From assembly GCF_001898325.1 (NCBI RefSeq), contig NZ_MKTR01000020.1:1-36133 (forward strand): DNA of 36,133 nt, given 5' to 3'. A model generated the notes under the pieces. It saw only the letters and a list, made by a program, of their open reading frames with translations. It made no database searches and was not told where the DNA came from. Shown here piece after piece: positions 15,698-23,685 of this stretch. The position numbers and the translations under genes were made by a program. The stretch comes from Microbacterium sp. 67-17 (GTDB lineage: Bacteria > Actinomycetota > Actinomycetes > Actinomycetales > Microbacteriaceae). Positions within the stretch are counted from its first letter, which is position 1. The number at the start of each line of letters is the position of its first letter.

Positions 15698-16561
15698 TCA
15701 GGTGGCGGCGAGGCGCTCGCGTTCGAGCGCGACGTCGTAGCCGGCACTCGGCCACTGCGGATCGATGTTCTCGAGCGCCTCCAGCAGCAGGTGCTGGATG
15801 GCCAGTCGGGCGTACCACTTGCGATTGGCGGGCACCACGTACCACGGCGCGTGCTCGGTGGAGGTCCGCTCGAACACCGTCTGATACGCGGCCATGTAGT
15901 GCGGCCAGCGGGTGCGCTCGTCGACGTCACTCGGGGTGAACTTCCAGTGCTTCTCGGGACGGTCCAGTCGCTCCATCAGACGCGCCTTCTGCTCGGCGTA
16001 TGAGATGTGCAGCATGATTTTGATGATCCGCGTTCCGGATGCCGCGACCTGCCGCTCGAACTCGTTGATCGCCTCATACCGGCGCTCGATCTCGTCGGGA
16101 TCGGCGAGCTCCCGGACCCGCCCGATGAGGACGTCCTCGTAGTGCGAGCGGTCGAACACGCCGATGCGGCCGGCGGGCGGGAGCTTGCGCTGGATGCGCC
16201 ACAGGAAGTCGTGGGCCCGTTCCTCCTCGGTCGGCGCGCCAAAGGATGCAAGCGATACGCCCTGCGGGTCGACCGAGCCGACGACGTGGCGCACGATCCC
16301 GCCCTTGCCCGAGGAGTCCATTCCCTGCAGGACGAGCAGCACCGACGCATCCGTGGCACCGACCCGGCTCTGGGCGAACAGCTTCTCTTGCAGAAGGTCG
16401 AGTTCCGCGACCCCTGCCGCTAGGTCCGCAGCTGCCTGCTGCTTGTCGCTGCCGTAGCCCGGTGTCGAGCCGGGGTCGGTGCTCGAGAGGACGAAGCCCT
16501 CGCGCACTCGCAGGAGTTCGGCGACATCGCCGGTCCAGTAGGTCTGACTTCTCGCGGTCAC
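15698..16561 (-). CDS. ppk2: Polyphosphate kinase 2 family protein
   Basis: A 287-residue PPK2-type phosphotransferase that moves phosphate between polyphosphate and nucleotides. The Walker A motif is GMDSSGKGG (80-88), Walker B is FDRSHYEDVL (136-145), and the lid helix holds IQRKLPPAGRIG. The single-domain length and KLFAQSR..LLVLQGMDSSGKGG region fit the PPK2 class found in Actinobacteria; whether it prefers AMP, ADP or GDP cannot be read. It lies 27 bases after menD on the same strand. GTG 16561 follows CATGAT by six bases, a weak -10 match, inside the palindrome GTCCAT-C-ATGGAC (16564-16576). Confidence 0.92.
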   Translation of the reverse strand: MTARSQTYWTGDVAELLRVREGFVLSSTDPGSTPGYGSDKQQAAADLAAGVAELDLLQEKLFAQSRVGATDASVLLVLQGMDSSGKGGIVRHVVGSVDPQGVSLASFGAPTEEERAHDFLWRIQRKLPPAGRIGVFDRSHYEDVLIGRVRELADPDEIERRYEAINEFERQVAASGTRIIKIMLHISYAEQKARLMERLDRPEKHWKFTPSDVDERTRWPHYMAAYQTVFERTSTEHAPWYVVPANRKWYARLAIQHLLLEALENIDPQWPSAGYDVALERERLAAT

Positions 16562-16563
16562 TC

Positions 16564-16576
16564 GTCCATCATGGAC
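16564..16576. promoter_or_regulatory. 13-bp palindrome between menD and ppk2
   Basis: GTCCAT (16564-16569), C, ATGGAC (16571-16576) is a perfect inverted repeat. On the minus strand it contains CATGAT six bases before the ppk2 GTG, a weak -10 candidate. It may be an operator or chance. Confidence 0.35.
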
Positions 16577-16588
16577 CCGGTGTGGAGC

Positions 16589-18451
16589 TCAGCGTGGGAG
16601 CGGCACTTCGATCAGTTGCGGGCCCGCAACCGGCGCTGTCAGCGCCTGATCCAGCGCGGCTCGGGTCTCGATGCGCGCGTAGGTCCAGCCGTAGGCAGTC
16701 GCGAGCGCCTCGAGGTCGGCGTCCTGGGGCGTGTAAAGCACGCGATCGCGCTGAGCCTGCGAACCCAGAGCCGCCACTTCGAGTCCGTCGAAGATCGTTC
16801 CGCCGGCATCGTTGCCGACGATGACCTGGATGCGCGGCGCGGTCTCGCCGGGCGAAAGCAGCAAGGACCCCGCATCGTGCAGCAGCGCCAGATCGCCGAG
16901 CAGCACCCGGGTCACGCCCGCGGCTCCGTCGGCCTGACTGGCGACGGCGACACCGATGCCGGTCGCCACCGTCCCGTCGATCCCCGCAAGGCCCCGGTTG
17001 GCGTGCACTGTCACCTTCTTGCCCGGCAGCACGGTATCGGCCACCCGGACCAGGCGCGAGGAGCCGAACACGAGCCGGTCGTGCGGCCAGGTCGCCCGCC
17101 ACACGGCATCGACAAGAGCCACCCGATCGAGCTTTTCTCGCAGCACCGCCAGCTCCGCCGAGATTGCGCCCAGGCGCGTCTGGGGATCGGTCGACGCGAG
17201 CGCCGCACCGTCGGGCGCCGGTACCGAGAGGTCGACGGATGCCGCGCGCGATGCCCGCATCCAGACTCCGAGCCAGGCACGGTCGGCCTCGAGCGCCTCT
17301 GTCGTCGTCTCGGCGGCCGGTGCCACGGCGACCTCCGCCACGGCCAGTGTCGCACCGTTGAGGTTGACCGTTTCGCCCGGGCCCCGCAGCGCAATCACTT
17401 CGACGTCGTCGCGGGTCAGGAGCGCGGTGGTCTCGCGCGCGAGGGTGGGATGCCCGAGGACGATGACGCGCTCGATCGGCTCGCTGAGCTCGGGTCGATG
17501 CAACAGCTCACGGTAGGCGTGCACGAGGTGACGCCCGAAGCGCGCACCGCTGACGATCTCGGCTACAAGCGGCCATCCGCCGTCCCACGCGAGGGCCTCC
17601 GCACGAGAGCCGGCACCCTCTCCGGCTACCACGAGCGTGCGAACGCCGCGCACCAGGACATGCGCCGATTCGTCGACCGGTACCGCGTCCGCCGCGTCGC
17701 CGACGCCACCTCCGCCCTGATAGAGGGCGCCCGATTGGTCGTCGTCGATCGGCGCGTCCGGCAGCTCCGCACCGATGCCGTCATCCGCTGTCCACCACGG
17801 CGGAAGCGACCCCGCAAGCGGCTCCCGAAACGGCAGGTTGAGGTGCACGGGTCCCGCCGGGCGTGCCTGGTCGCCCAGGGCTGCTGCGACAGCCTGGTCG
17901 GCGATATCGCGCAGCATCACGGATTGATCGCCCGTGCCACTGTCATCGATCTCGGCAGGCACCGGCACGTCAAGATCGAAGCGCGTATTGGGCGCGAAGA
18001 TGCCCGGCTGCCGGGTCGTCTGGTTCGCTCCCACTCCGCGTAGCTCGGGGGGCCGATCGGCTGTCAGCAGCAGCAGCGGAACAGCGGAGTGATGTGCCTC
18101 GAGGACCGCGGGCGCGAGGTTCGCGACAGCGGTGCCGGATGTACACACGACGGCTGCCGGCATCCGGGTCTCGCGTCCGATGCCGAGCGCCGTGAAGCCC
18201 GCGACTCGCTCATCGATGCGCACATGCAGGCGCACCCTGCCTCGCTCCTCCGCGTCGGCTGCGACGAGCGCGAGGGCTTGGGAGCGGGATCCTGAGCTGA
18301 GGACGATATCGCGGACACCGAGCGAGATCAGCTGGTCGAGCAGCGCCGCTGCGGCATCGGTCGCGGGCGAACGGGTGCCCCCACCGGTCAGGTCGTTCAC
18401 CGGATGCCCGTCACGCGGCGCCGCGGGATCCGCGGGGCTCGTCGTCGTCAT
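16589..18451 (-). CDS. menD: SEPHCHC synthase MenD (thiamine diphosphate enzyme)
   Basis: A 620-residue ThDP-dependent enzyme that joins isochorismate and 2-oxoglutarate to give SEPHCHC. The N-terminal domain opens SPATDAAAALLDQLISLGVRDIVLSSGSRSQALAL and holds the cofactor-activating Glu in RIDERVAGFTALG; PVHLNLPFREPL and TADRPPELRGVGANQTTRQPGIF are typical MenD segments. The C-terminal ThDP part includes NRGLAGIDGTVATGIGVA and VIVGNDAGGTIFDGLE. The start is uncertain: ATG 18451 overlaps the upstream gene by 41 bases, while GTG 18400 lies just after that gene's stop; neither has a clear ribosome binding site. The run to 18616 adds unlikely residues. Confidence 0.93.
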   Translation of the reverse strand: MTTTSPADPAAPRDGHPVNDLTGGGTRSPATDAAAALLDQLISLGVRDIVLSSGSRSQALALVAADAEERGRVRLHVRIDERVAGFTALGIGRETRMPAAVVCTSGTAVANLAPAVLEAHHSAVPLLLLTADRPPELRGVGANQTTRQPGIFAPNTRFDLDVPVPAEIDDSGTGDQSVMLRDIADQAVAAALGDQARPAGPVHLNLPFREPLAGSLPPWWTADDGIGAELPDAPIDDDQSGALYQGGGGVGDAADAVPVDESAHVLVRGVRTLVVAGEGAGSRAEALAWDGGWPLVAEIVSGARFGRHLVHAYRELLHRPELSEPIERVIVLGHPTLARETTALLTRDDVEVIALRGPGETVNLNGATLAVAEVAVAPAAETTTEALEADRAWLGVWMRASRAASVDLSVPAPDGAALASTDPQTRLGAISAELAVLREKLDRVALVDAVWRATWPHDRLVFGSSRLVRVADTVLPGKKVTVHANRGLAGIDGTVATGIGVAVASQADGAAGVTRVLLGDLALLHDAGSLLLSPGETAPRIQVIVGNDAGGTIFDGLEVAALGSQAQRDRVLYTPQDADLEALATAYGWTYARIETRAALDQALTAPVAGPQLIEVPLPR

Positions 18452-18830
18452 CTCGCGGAGTGGATGCCGCCTCGGGGTCGGCAGCAGTGTCAGCAGCCGA
18501 GGGGCCGTCGAACGCCTCCTCGGCGTCCAGCATGGCCAGCTCTTCCTCGAGTCGACGGATGCGCTCATCCTGGTCCGAAATGGTGCCGATCCGCCCCAGG
18601 AACTCCGGGTCGTCATCCGGCGCGCGAGTGGCGTGGACTGCCGTCCGCCGCGCGCGACCGATCACCAACCACAGCAGCCCACCGATGACGGGAAGCACGA
18701 GGACGATGACGATCCACAGCGGCTTGCTCACGCCACGGTGCCGCGTCGGCGGCTGCACAGCGCAATCGACGATGGTGTAGACCCAGAAAGCGGTCGCCAC
18801 CAACGCCAGAATCAACAGCACGCGGGGCAC
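18411..18830 (-). CDS. PLDc_N membrane protein with coiled-coil tail
   Basis: A 139-residue membrane protein. Two helices (about 3-22 and 38-58, joined by DCAVQPPTRHRGVSKPLWIVIVLVLPVIGGLLWLVIGR) form the 'phospholipase D nuclease N-terminal' domain, a two-helix module also found alone in many Actinobacteria. An acidic tail follows with a short coiled coil (about 86-108, DQDERIRRLEEELAMLDAEEAF). There is no catalytic PLD motif, so no nuclease or lipase activity is expected. It overlaps the menD start, suggesting cotranscription. GTG 18830 follows TAGGAT by six bases. A membrane-assembly role for menaquinone enzymes would be a guess. Confidence 0.82.
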   Translation of the reverse strand: MPRVLLILALVATAFWVYTIVDCAVQPPTRHRGVSKPLWIVIVLVLPVIGGLLWLVIGRARRTAVHATRAPDDDPEFLGRIGTISDQDERIRRLEEELAMLDAEEAFDGPSAADTAADPEAASTPRDDDDEPRGSRGAA

Positions 18831-18836
18831 ATCCCC

Positions 18837-18842
18837 ATCCTA
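18837..18842 (-). promoter_or_regulatory. -10 box of the PLDc_N-menD-ppk2 row
   Basis: TAGGAT on the minus strand, six bases before GTG 18830, predicts a leaderless transcript that may continue through menD. Confidence 0.55.
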
Positions 18843-18911
18843 GGTCGGTTCGACACGCCAGGGCTGGGCAGGCGCTGACCGGTGCCGCGCGGCGACACGG
18901 CGCCCGACGCC

Positions 18912-18917
18912 TACGAT
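18912..18917 (+). promoter_or_regulatory. -10 box of the DUF4229 gene
   Basis: TACGAT stands six bases before GTG 18924. GGAGGG fills the gap directly against the start codon, too close for a normal ribosome binding site, so leaderless initiation is the better reading. Confidence 0.5.
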
Positions 18918-18923
18918 GGAGGG

Positions 18924-19265
18924 GTGAACGCGCGCTCTTTCTGGGTCTATACCGTGCTGCGCATCCTGTTCTTCCTGGTTCCGTTCGGCATCCTGATGCT
19001 GCTGCCGATCGGCCGCGAGTTCTATTGGCTGTCGGCAATCTTCGCGGCACTCATCGGGCTGAGCCTGTCGGTGATCTTCCTGCGCCGCCCGCTCGACGAG
19101 GTGTCGGCATCGCTCGCCGAGCGCCGGGCGCGCCGCACCGACCCGACCGACGAGCAGATCGAAGATGCCGCGCTCGCAGACGCGCCGGGTGCCGATGAGG
19201 CACCCGCGCCGTCAGCCGGCGAAAGCCCAGAAGAGGAAAGCGCCGAAGGCGAGCGACGTCCCTGA
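18924..19265 (+). CDS. DUF4229 two-helix membrane protein
   Basis: A 113-residue protein with two membrane helices (about 5-27, FWVYTVLRILFFLVPFGILMLLPIG, and 31-52) and the DUF4229-type loop LRRPLDEVSASLAERRARR, followed by an acidic Ala/Glu/Pro tail. Genes of this family commonly lie next to menA in Actinobacteria; the function is unknown. GTG 18924 is chosen over an earlier in-frame start at 18882, which adds residues before the first helix. The last 54 bases overlap tail to tail with the menA coding end (19212-19265), encoding the disordered tail on one strand and the final MenA helix on the other. Confidence 0.82.
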   Translation: MNARSFWVYTVLRILFFLVPFGILMLLPIGREFYWLSAIFAALIGLSLSVIFLRRPLDEVSASLAERRARRTDPTDEQIEDAALADAPGADEAPAPSAGESPEEESAEGERRP

Positions 19266-20192
19266 CGTCAGCGCGAGAGCGATGACGAGCTCGCGCGGCT
19301 GACGATAGGTCCACACGATGAGGATCGCCGGCAGCGCCAGCAACAAGGCCATGGCGGTCAACCACGCGATCGGGTAGAAGACCGCGAGGTACCCGGCGAT
19401 GCCGAACGGGACCAGCACGAAAACCGTGAACAGCACCTGCGTCGCGCGGCGTCCGATCAGCACCGTCAGCGTGCGCTTGCCGGCGACGCGGTCCTGATCG
19501 ATGTCGCGCAGGTTGTTCGCCAGGAGCACCGCGCACGCCAGCAGCCCCGCCCCGACCGCCCCGAACCAGGCCTCCTGCGGCAGCGCGAACACCTGCACCC
19601 AGGTCGTCCCGAGCGTTGCGACCAGGCCGAAGAAGACGAACACGAACAATTCGCCGAGACCCGCATAACCGTACGGACGCTTGCCGCCGGTATAGAACCA
19701 CGCGGCAAGGATGCAGGCGGCACCGACGGCGAGGAACCACCACTGTTCGGTGCGAATCGTGATCGCCAGGCCCGCGAGACCGGCGATCGCAAAGAAGACG
19801 AGTGCGACGATCAGCACCGTCCGCGGCTTGGCTTTGCCTGCTCCGGTCAGTCGAGCCGGCCCCACCCGGTAGGCGTCGGTACCACGGACGCCGTCGCTGT
19901 AGTCGTTCGCGTAGTTGACGCCGATCTGCAGGCTCACCGAGACCACGAGGCACGCCAGCGCGATGACCCAGTGCAACGGGCGCTCGATCAGAACCGCTGC
20001 TCCTGTACCGATGAGGATTGGTGTGACAGCCAGCGGGAGGGTGCGCAGCCGCGCGGCGCCGATCCAGTCACGCAGGGTCGCGGGACGGGGGACCGTCACC
20101 GGCGAACGGTGGTCGCGGCGCGCGTGGTTCGCGGAGCCGGGGTGCGGCTTCGTGCGAGACCGCGAACGCTTCTTCTTGGAGGGTGCTGCCAC
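19212..20192 (-). CDS. menA: 1,4-dihydroxy-2-naphthoate polyprenyltransferase
   Basis: A 326-residue UbiA-family membrane enzyme that attaches the polyprenyl chain to DHNA and releases CO2. After a basic N-terminus (KKKRSRSRTKPHPGSANHARR) come about nine membrane helices. The first Asp-rich motif is NYANDYSDGVRGTD (about 92-105), followed by RLTGAG; the second lies at NNLRDIDQDRVAGKRTL. The bulk matches actinobacterial MenA. The start is GTG 20192 or TTG 20201; GTG is preferred, eight bases after TAGGAT, whose TAG is the menE stop. It is the third gene of the menB-menE-menA row and overlaps the convergent DUF4229 gene. Confidence 0.93.
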   Translation of the reverse strand: MAAPSKKKRSRSRTKPHPGSANHARRDHRSPVTVPRPATLRDWIGAARLRTLPLAVTPILIGTGAAVLIERPLHWVIALACLVVSVSLQIGVNYANDYSDGVRGTDAYRVGPARLTGAGKAKPRTVLIVALVFFAIAGLAGLAITIRTEQWWFLAVGAACILAAWFYTGGKRPYGYAGLGELFVFVFFGLVATLGTTWVQVFALPQEAWFGAVGAGLLACAVLLANNLRDIDQDRVAGKRTLTVLIGRRATQVLFTVFVLVPFGIAGYLAVFYPIAWLTAMALLLALPAILIVWTYRQPRELVIALALTSGTSLAFGAFLFWAFAG

Positions 20193-20200
20193 GGGGAGCA

Positions 20201-20206
20201 ATCCTA
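20201..20206 (-). promoter_or_regulatory. -10 box of menA, overlapping the menE stop
   Basis: TAGGAT on the minus strand begins with the TAG stop codon of menE and ends eight bases before GTG 20192. It would allow menA to be transcribed apart from menB-menE. Confidence 0.5.
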
Positions 20207-21334
20207 GAGCGTCGTGATCTGCGCGCGGAGCCTGATCCGGTCAGGCTTGCCCGAGGGCAAGAGAGGCATCCGTTCGACTCTGACGATGTCGCGGGGCCGC
20301 GCGGGGGCACCGATCTCGCGCTCCACGCGCCGACGGGCCTCGGCCAGCGCGTCATCCGCGGCAGCGCGATCCCCCTCGACGACGATCACTGACGCCTCGC
20401 CCCAGCGGGCATCCGCCACGGGAACCACCACCGCAGCCTGGAGTCCCGGGACCGTGCGAACGACGCGCTCCACGCGGTCGAGCGACACGTTGACGCCACC
20501 GCTGACGATGACGTTGTCGCGGCGCCCGGTCACCCGGAGCACGCCGTCGAACTCGCCGACGTCGCCCGTACGGTACCAGCGGGTGCCGTCGGCATCCGTC
20601 ACGAAAGCCTGCGCGGTGCGCTCGTCATCGTCGAGGTAGCCGGCAGCGAGGACCGGGCCCGAGATCTGCACCTCGCCCTCCTCGACACGGACACTCACTC
20701 CGGCCAGCGGCACGCCGTCGTATACGCATCCGCCGCTGGTCTCACTCGAGCCGTAGGTGCGCACGATCCGGATGCCGAGAGCTGCCGCACGATCCGCCTC
20801 AGCTGCCGGCAACGCCTGTCCTCCGATAAGGATCGCCGCGAACCCCCGCAGGCAGTCCGCGACACCGGGGGCGTCGGTCGCCGCATCCAGAAGCCGGGTG
20901 AGCTGAGCCGGCACCAGAGACGTGTACCGGGGAGCCTGGATTCCCGCAGCAGCCTCGAGGAACTGCGCCGCGGTGAATGAGGGCGGGATCACGGCTGGCA
21001 TCGTGCCCTCCAGGATGCCCCGGACAAGCACCTGGAGCCCCGCAACGTATGTCGGCTCGAGCGCGAGCACCCAGGACCCGGAGCCGATCCGTTCCGCGGT
21101 CACCTCGGCGCTGGCGCGCAGCGCGCTGATCGGAAGCACGACCGACTTCGGGTATCCGGACGAGCCCGACGTCTCGACGATCACTGCGGGCTCGGAACCT
21201 GTCCCCGGCGCCTCGGCGAGCGCGTCTCGCAGCGTGACCACCAGCTCGGCTGCGTCCCGATTGCTGGAGGAACTCAGCCGAATGGGCCGCCACGACCTTG
21301 GCCGCGGCGTGTCATCCTGCACTCGACTCGTCAC
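20204..21334 (-). CDS. menE: o-Succinylbenzoate-CoA ligase
   Basis: A 376-residue AMP-forming acyl-CoA ligase that activates o-succinylbenzoate. The P-loop motif ETSGSSGYPKS (54-64), the adenylate motif TYGSSETSGGCVYDG, the YRTGDVGEFDGVLRVTGRRDNVIVSGGVNVSLDRVE hinge and the late catalytic Lys (LPSGKPDRI) are all present. It is shorter than classic MenE (about 450-490 residues) because it lacks much of the usual N-terminal subdomain, a form I regard as common in Actinobacteria. GTG 21334 starts 22 bases after the menB stop, so the two are cotranscribed. The exact start is not fixed by a clear ribosome binding site. Confidence 0.9.
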   Translation of the reverse strand: MTSRVQDDTPRPRSWRPIRLSSSSNRDAAELVVTLRDALAEAPGTGSEPAVIVETSGSSGYPKSVVLPISALRASAEVTAERIGSGSWVLALEPTYVAGLQVLVRGILEGTMPAVIPPSFTAAQFLEAAAGIQAPRYTSLVPAQLTRLLDAATDAPGVADCLRGFAAILIGGQALPAAEADRAAALGIRIVRTYGSSETSGGCVYDGVPLAGVSVRVEEGEVQISGPVLAAGYLDDDERTAQAFVTDADGTRWYRTGDVGEFDGVLRVTGRRDNVIVSGGVNVSLDRVERVVRTVPGLQAAVVVPVADARWGEASVIVVEGDRAAADDALAEARRRVEREIGAPARPRDIVRVERMPLLPSGKPDRIRLRAQITTL

Positions 21335-21355
21335 AATCGGCGTCCGCGCGCGGGT

Positions 21356-22258
21356 TCAGTAGTGCCAGGGATACGGTGACCAGTCGGGGTCGCGCTTCTG
21401 CAGGAACGCGTCCTTGCCCTCGACGGCCTCGTCAGTGCCGTACGCGAGCCGCGTGGCCTCCCCCGCGAACACCTGCTGGCCCACGAGGCCGTCATCGACC
21501 GCGTTGAAGGCGAATTTCAGCATCCGGATCGCGGTCGGCGACTTCGTGAGGATCGTGCGGGCCATCGCGATCGCCTCCCGCTCGAGGTCGGCATGGTCAA
21601 CGACACGGTTGACCGCACCCATCTCATACGCGCGCTGCGCCGAATACTCCTCGGCGAGGAAGAAGACCTCGCGCGCGAACTTCTGGCCGATCTGCCGTGC
21701 GAAGTACGCCGAGCCGTAGCCCGCGTCGAACGAGCCGACGTCGGCATCCGTCTGCTTGAATCTGCCATGCTCGCGACTGGCGATCGAGAGGTCGCACACG
21801 ACGTGCAGGGAGTGCCCGCCGCCGGCAGCCCATCCCGGGATCACGGCGATGACGACCTTCGGCATGAATCGGATGAGCCGCTGCACCTCGAGGATGTGCA
21901 GGCGCCCCGCGCGGGCCGGGTCAGGCGCCGTCGCGTCGTCGGCGGCGTACGTGTAGCCGTCGCGACCACGAATGCGCTGGTCGCCACCCGAGCAGAAGGC
22001 CCAGCCGCCGTCCTTCGGGCTCGGACCGTTGCCCGTCAGCAGCACGACGCCGATCCGCGAATCCTGCCGAGCGATATCGAGCGCACGGTAGAGCTCGTCG
22101 ACCGTGTGGGGGCGAAACGCATTGCGCACCTCGGGCCGGGCGAACGCGATTCGGGCGATCCTGCCATCCGGTGAGACGTGGGAGGTGATGTCGGTATACC
22201 CCTCGGCACCGGGGGCGAGAACCCAGGCATCCGGGTCGAACAGCTCGGAAACGCTCAC
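21356..22258 (-). CDS. menB: 1,4-dihydroxy-2-naphthoyl-CoA synthase
   Basis: A 300-residue crotonase-fold enzyme that closes the naphthoate ring of o-succinylbenzoyl-CoA. Marker segments: RPEVRNAFRPHTVDELYRALD, the loop WAFCSGGDQRIRGRDGY (86-102), IPGWAAGGGHSLHVVCDLSIAS (oxyanion hole), and the Asp/Tyr segment DADVGSFDAGYGSAYFARQIGQKFAREVFF; it ends HWYPWHY-like (DPDWSPYPWHY). These are diagnostic of MenB against other enoyl-CoA hydratases. GTG 22258 follows TAGGCT by six bases, so it likely heads the leaderless menB-menE(-menA) transcript. Confidence 0.95.
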   Translation of the reverse strand: MSVSELFDPDAWVLAPGAEGYTDITSHVSPDGRIARIAFARPEVRNAFRPHTVDELYRALDIARQDSRIGVVLLTGNGPSPKDGGWAFCSGGDQRIRGRDGYTYAADDATAPDPARAGRLHILEVQRLIRFMPKVVIAVIPGWAAGGGHSLHVVCDLSIASREHGRFKQTDADVGSFDAGYGSAYFARQIGQKFAREVFFLAEEYSAQRAYEMGAVNRVVDHADLEREAIAMARTILTKSPTAIRMLKFAFNAVDDGLVGQQVFAGEATRLAYGTDEAVEGKDAFLQKRDPDWSPYPWHY

Positions 22259-22264
22259 GCGACC

Positions 22265-22270
22265 AGCCTA
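22265..22270 (-). promoter_or_regulatory. -10 box of the menB operon
   Basis: TAGGCT on the minus strand ends six bases before GTG 22258, the same layout as at menF and the prenyl synthase. Confidence 0.6.
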
Positions 22271-22383
22271 CGCGGGCGGCCACGGATGCCGTCAGCCGCC
22301 GTTTGCTCGCCGGTCACTCCCCGTCCCGTCGACCCGCCGATTCCCCGGGTAGCCTGGAAGGGCGACCGCGAGGAGAGATACGG

Positions 22384-22788
22384 ATGCAGATCAGGACATC
22401 GTCCGACTGGCGGGATGCCCTCCCGTTCGAGACCCCGGTCCTGGCCTCCGAGGCGATGCCCGGCGAGGCGAGCCGCTGCGCGCGATGCCCCGCTGACGAA
22501 CCGCCGAAGGAGCGCACCGAGCTGTGGGCGGTCAAACACAGGCATCCGAACAACCACGCCGGATTCGTGCGGCTCTACTGCCTCCAGCATCGCCCCGCCG
22601 TCGCGCCACCGCCGGCCGTCTCGGCTCCGCCGGCCGCACGCGCCCGAAAGAGCACGACGCCGCGAGCACCCCGCTCCACCCGAGCGACACCGTCGGTGCC
22701 CGAGAGGGTTGCAGCCGTGTGCACGAACTGTTTCGTTGAGGTGCCACCGAGCGGCATCTGCGGCGTCTGCGGAGAGCCGGTCAGCTGA
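22384..22788 (+). CDS. Hypothetical zinc-ribbon protein
   Basis: A 134-residue protein without signal peptide or membrane helix. An N-terminal domain (about 1-70) holds a CARCPADE pair and YCLQH, which could bind one zinc. A Pro/Ala/Arg-rich, basic linker follows (about 72-108), then a C-terminal zinc ribbon CTNC...CGVCGE. I do not recognise a catalytic domain. Genes like this may be found under misleading enzyme names in databases, but nothing in the sequence supports such activity. ATG 22384 has GAGGAGAG a few bases upstream. The stop faces that of the LLM oxidoreductase, 12 bases away. Confidence 0.75.
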   Translation: MQIRTSSDWRDALPFETPVLASEAMPGEASRCARCPADEPPKERTELWAVKHRHPNNHAGFVRLYCLQHRPAVAPPPAVSAPPAARARKSTTPRAPRSTRATPSVPERVAAVCTNCFVEVPPSGICGVCGEPVS

Positions 22789-22800
22789 CGGATCCGCCGA

Positions 22801-23604
22801 TCACGCCGCGTTCTTGGCGTCCCGCCACGCGACCCACTGCTTGACGGCGTCGAAGTTCCAGTCGGGGCCGTCGAGTCCCAGCGTGAAGAGCCGCACCCCG
22901 GCGTCATAGAGCGCGTCGACCTCGGCGACGCCGCGCGCGCCGATCTCGTTCGAGACCGTGAGGTTCGACAGGTCGCGTTCTTCCTTCTCTGCCCACTGCT
23001 CGAGAATCTCGAGCTTGCTGGTGACGGCATCCGGCTTCACGAAGCTGTGCCAGATGTCGGCGTGGCGGGCAACCAGACGAAGGGTCTTCTGTTCGCCGGC
23101 ACCGCCGATCATGACCGGGATCTTGCGGGTCGGCGCCGGGTTGAGCACCTGCCACCGCGCCTCGACCCGGCGGAGCCCCTCGGCGAGATCGTCGAGGCGT
23201 GAACCCGCGGTCCCAAACTCGTAGCCGTACTCCAGGTAATCCTTCTCGAACCACCCCGAGCCGGTGCCGAAGATGAACCGACCGGTAGCGCCGCCCTTGG
23301 CGCTGATGTGATCGACCGTCCGCGCCATATCGGCCTGCAGATCGGCGTTGCGGTAGCTGTTGCAGTTGACAAGCGCTCCGAACTCGATGCGCTCGGTCTG
23401 CTCAGCCCATGCGCCGAGCATCGTCCACGACTCGAAGTGCGCCCCATCCGGGTCACCGCTGAGCGGGTAGAAGTGATCCCAGTTGAAGGCAATGTCGACG
23501 CCGAAGTCCTCGAGCCAGAGGACTGCGTCGCGGATCTGGGGATAGGTCACGTGCTGGGGGCGCACCTGAACGCCGAGCCGGACCGGAGTGTCAAGAAGAA
23601 CCAT
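22801..23604 (-). CDS. LLM-class flavin-dependent oxidoreductase, probably F420-type
   Basis: A 267-residue TIM-barrel protein of the bacterial luciferase-like family. Segments such as LGVQVRPQHVTYPQIRDAVLWLEDFGVDIAFNWDHFYPLSGDPDGAHFESWTMLGAWAEQTERIEFGALV, RFIFGTGSGWFEKDYLEYGYEFGTAGSRLDDLAEGL and PVMIGGAGEQKTLRLVARHADIWH fit the F420-dependent subgroup of Actinobacteria. The substrate is unknown. ATG 23604 follows TAGGCT by six bases; this box lies in a palindrome at 23612-23629 that also stands ahead of the divergent menC. No obvious role in the surrounding menaquinone pathway. Confidence 0.88.
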   Translation of the reverse strand: MVLLDTPVRLGVQVRPQHVTYPQIRDAVLWLEDFGVDIAFNWDHFYPLSGDPDGAHFESWTMLGAWAEQTERIEFGALVNCNSYRNADLQADMARTVDHISAKGGATGRFIFGTGSGWFEKDYLEYGYEFGTAGSRLDDLAEGLRRVEARWQVLNPAPTRKIPVMIGGAGEQKTLRLVARHADIWHSFVKPDAVTSKLEILEQWAEKEERDLSNLTVSNEIGARGVAEVDALYDAGVRLFTLGLDGPDWNFDAVKQWVAWRDAKNAA

Positions 23605-23610
23605 GCCTTC

Positions 23611-23629
23611 AGCCTACGGAGACGTAGGC
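23611..23629. promoter_or_regulatory. -10 box of the LLM gene within a 7-bp-arm palindrome
   Basis: AGCCTA (23611-23616) reads TAGGCT on the minus strand, six bases before ATG 23604. GCCTACG (23612-23618), GAGA, CGTAGGC (23623-23629) is a perfect inverted repeat over it, a candidate operator in the LLM-menC divergent region. Confidence 0.5.
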
Positions 23630-23685
23630 GCTCGGGGCCCGCGCGGCGGGATGCCATGAGGCCGTGTGGCGGGCAGGATGAGATC

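Noticed and set aside
16589..18616. menD read from 18616
   Set aside because: The first 55 residues overlap the PLDc_N gene in another frame and do not look like MenD.
23308..23685. N-terminal extension of menC
   Set aside because: It runs antisense through the LLM oxidoreductase gene and adds nothing found in MenC.
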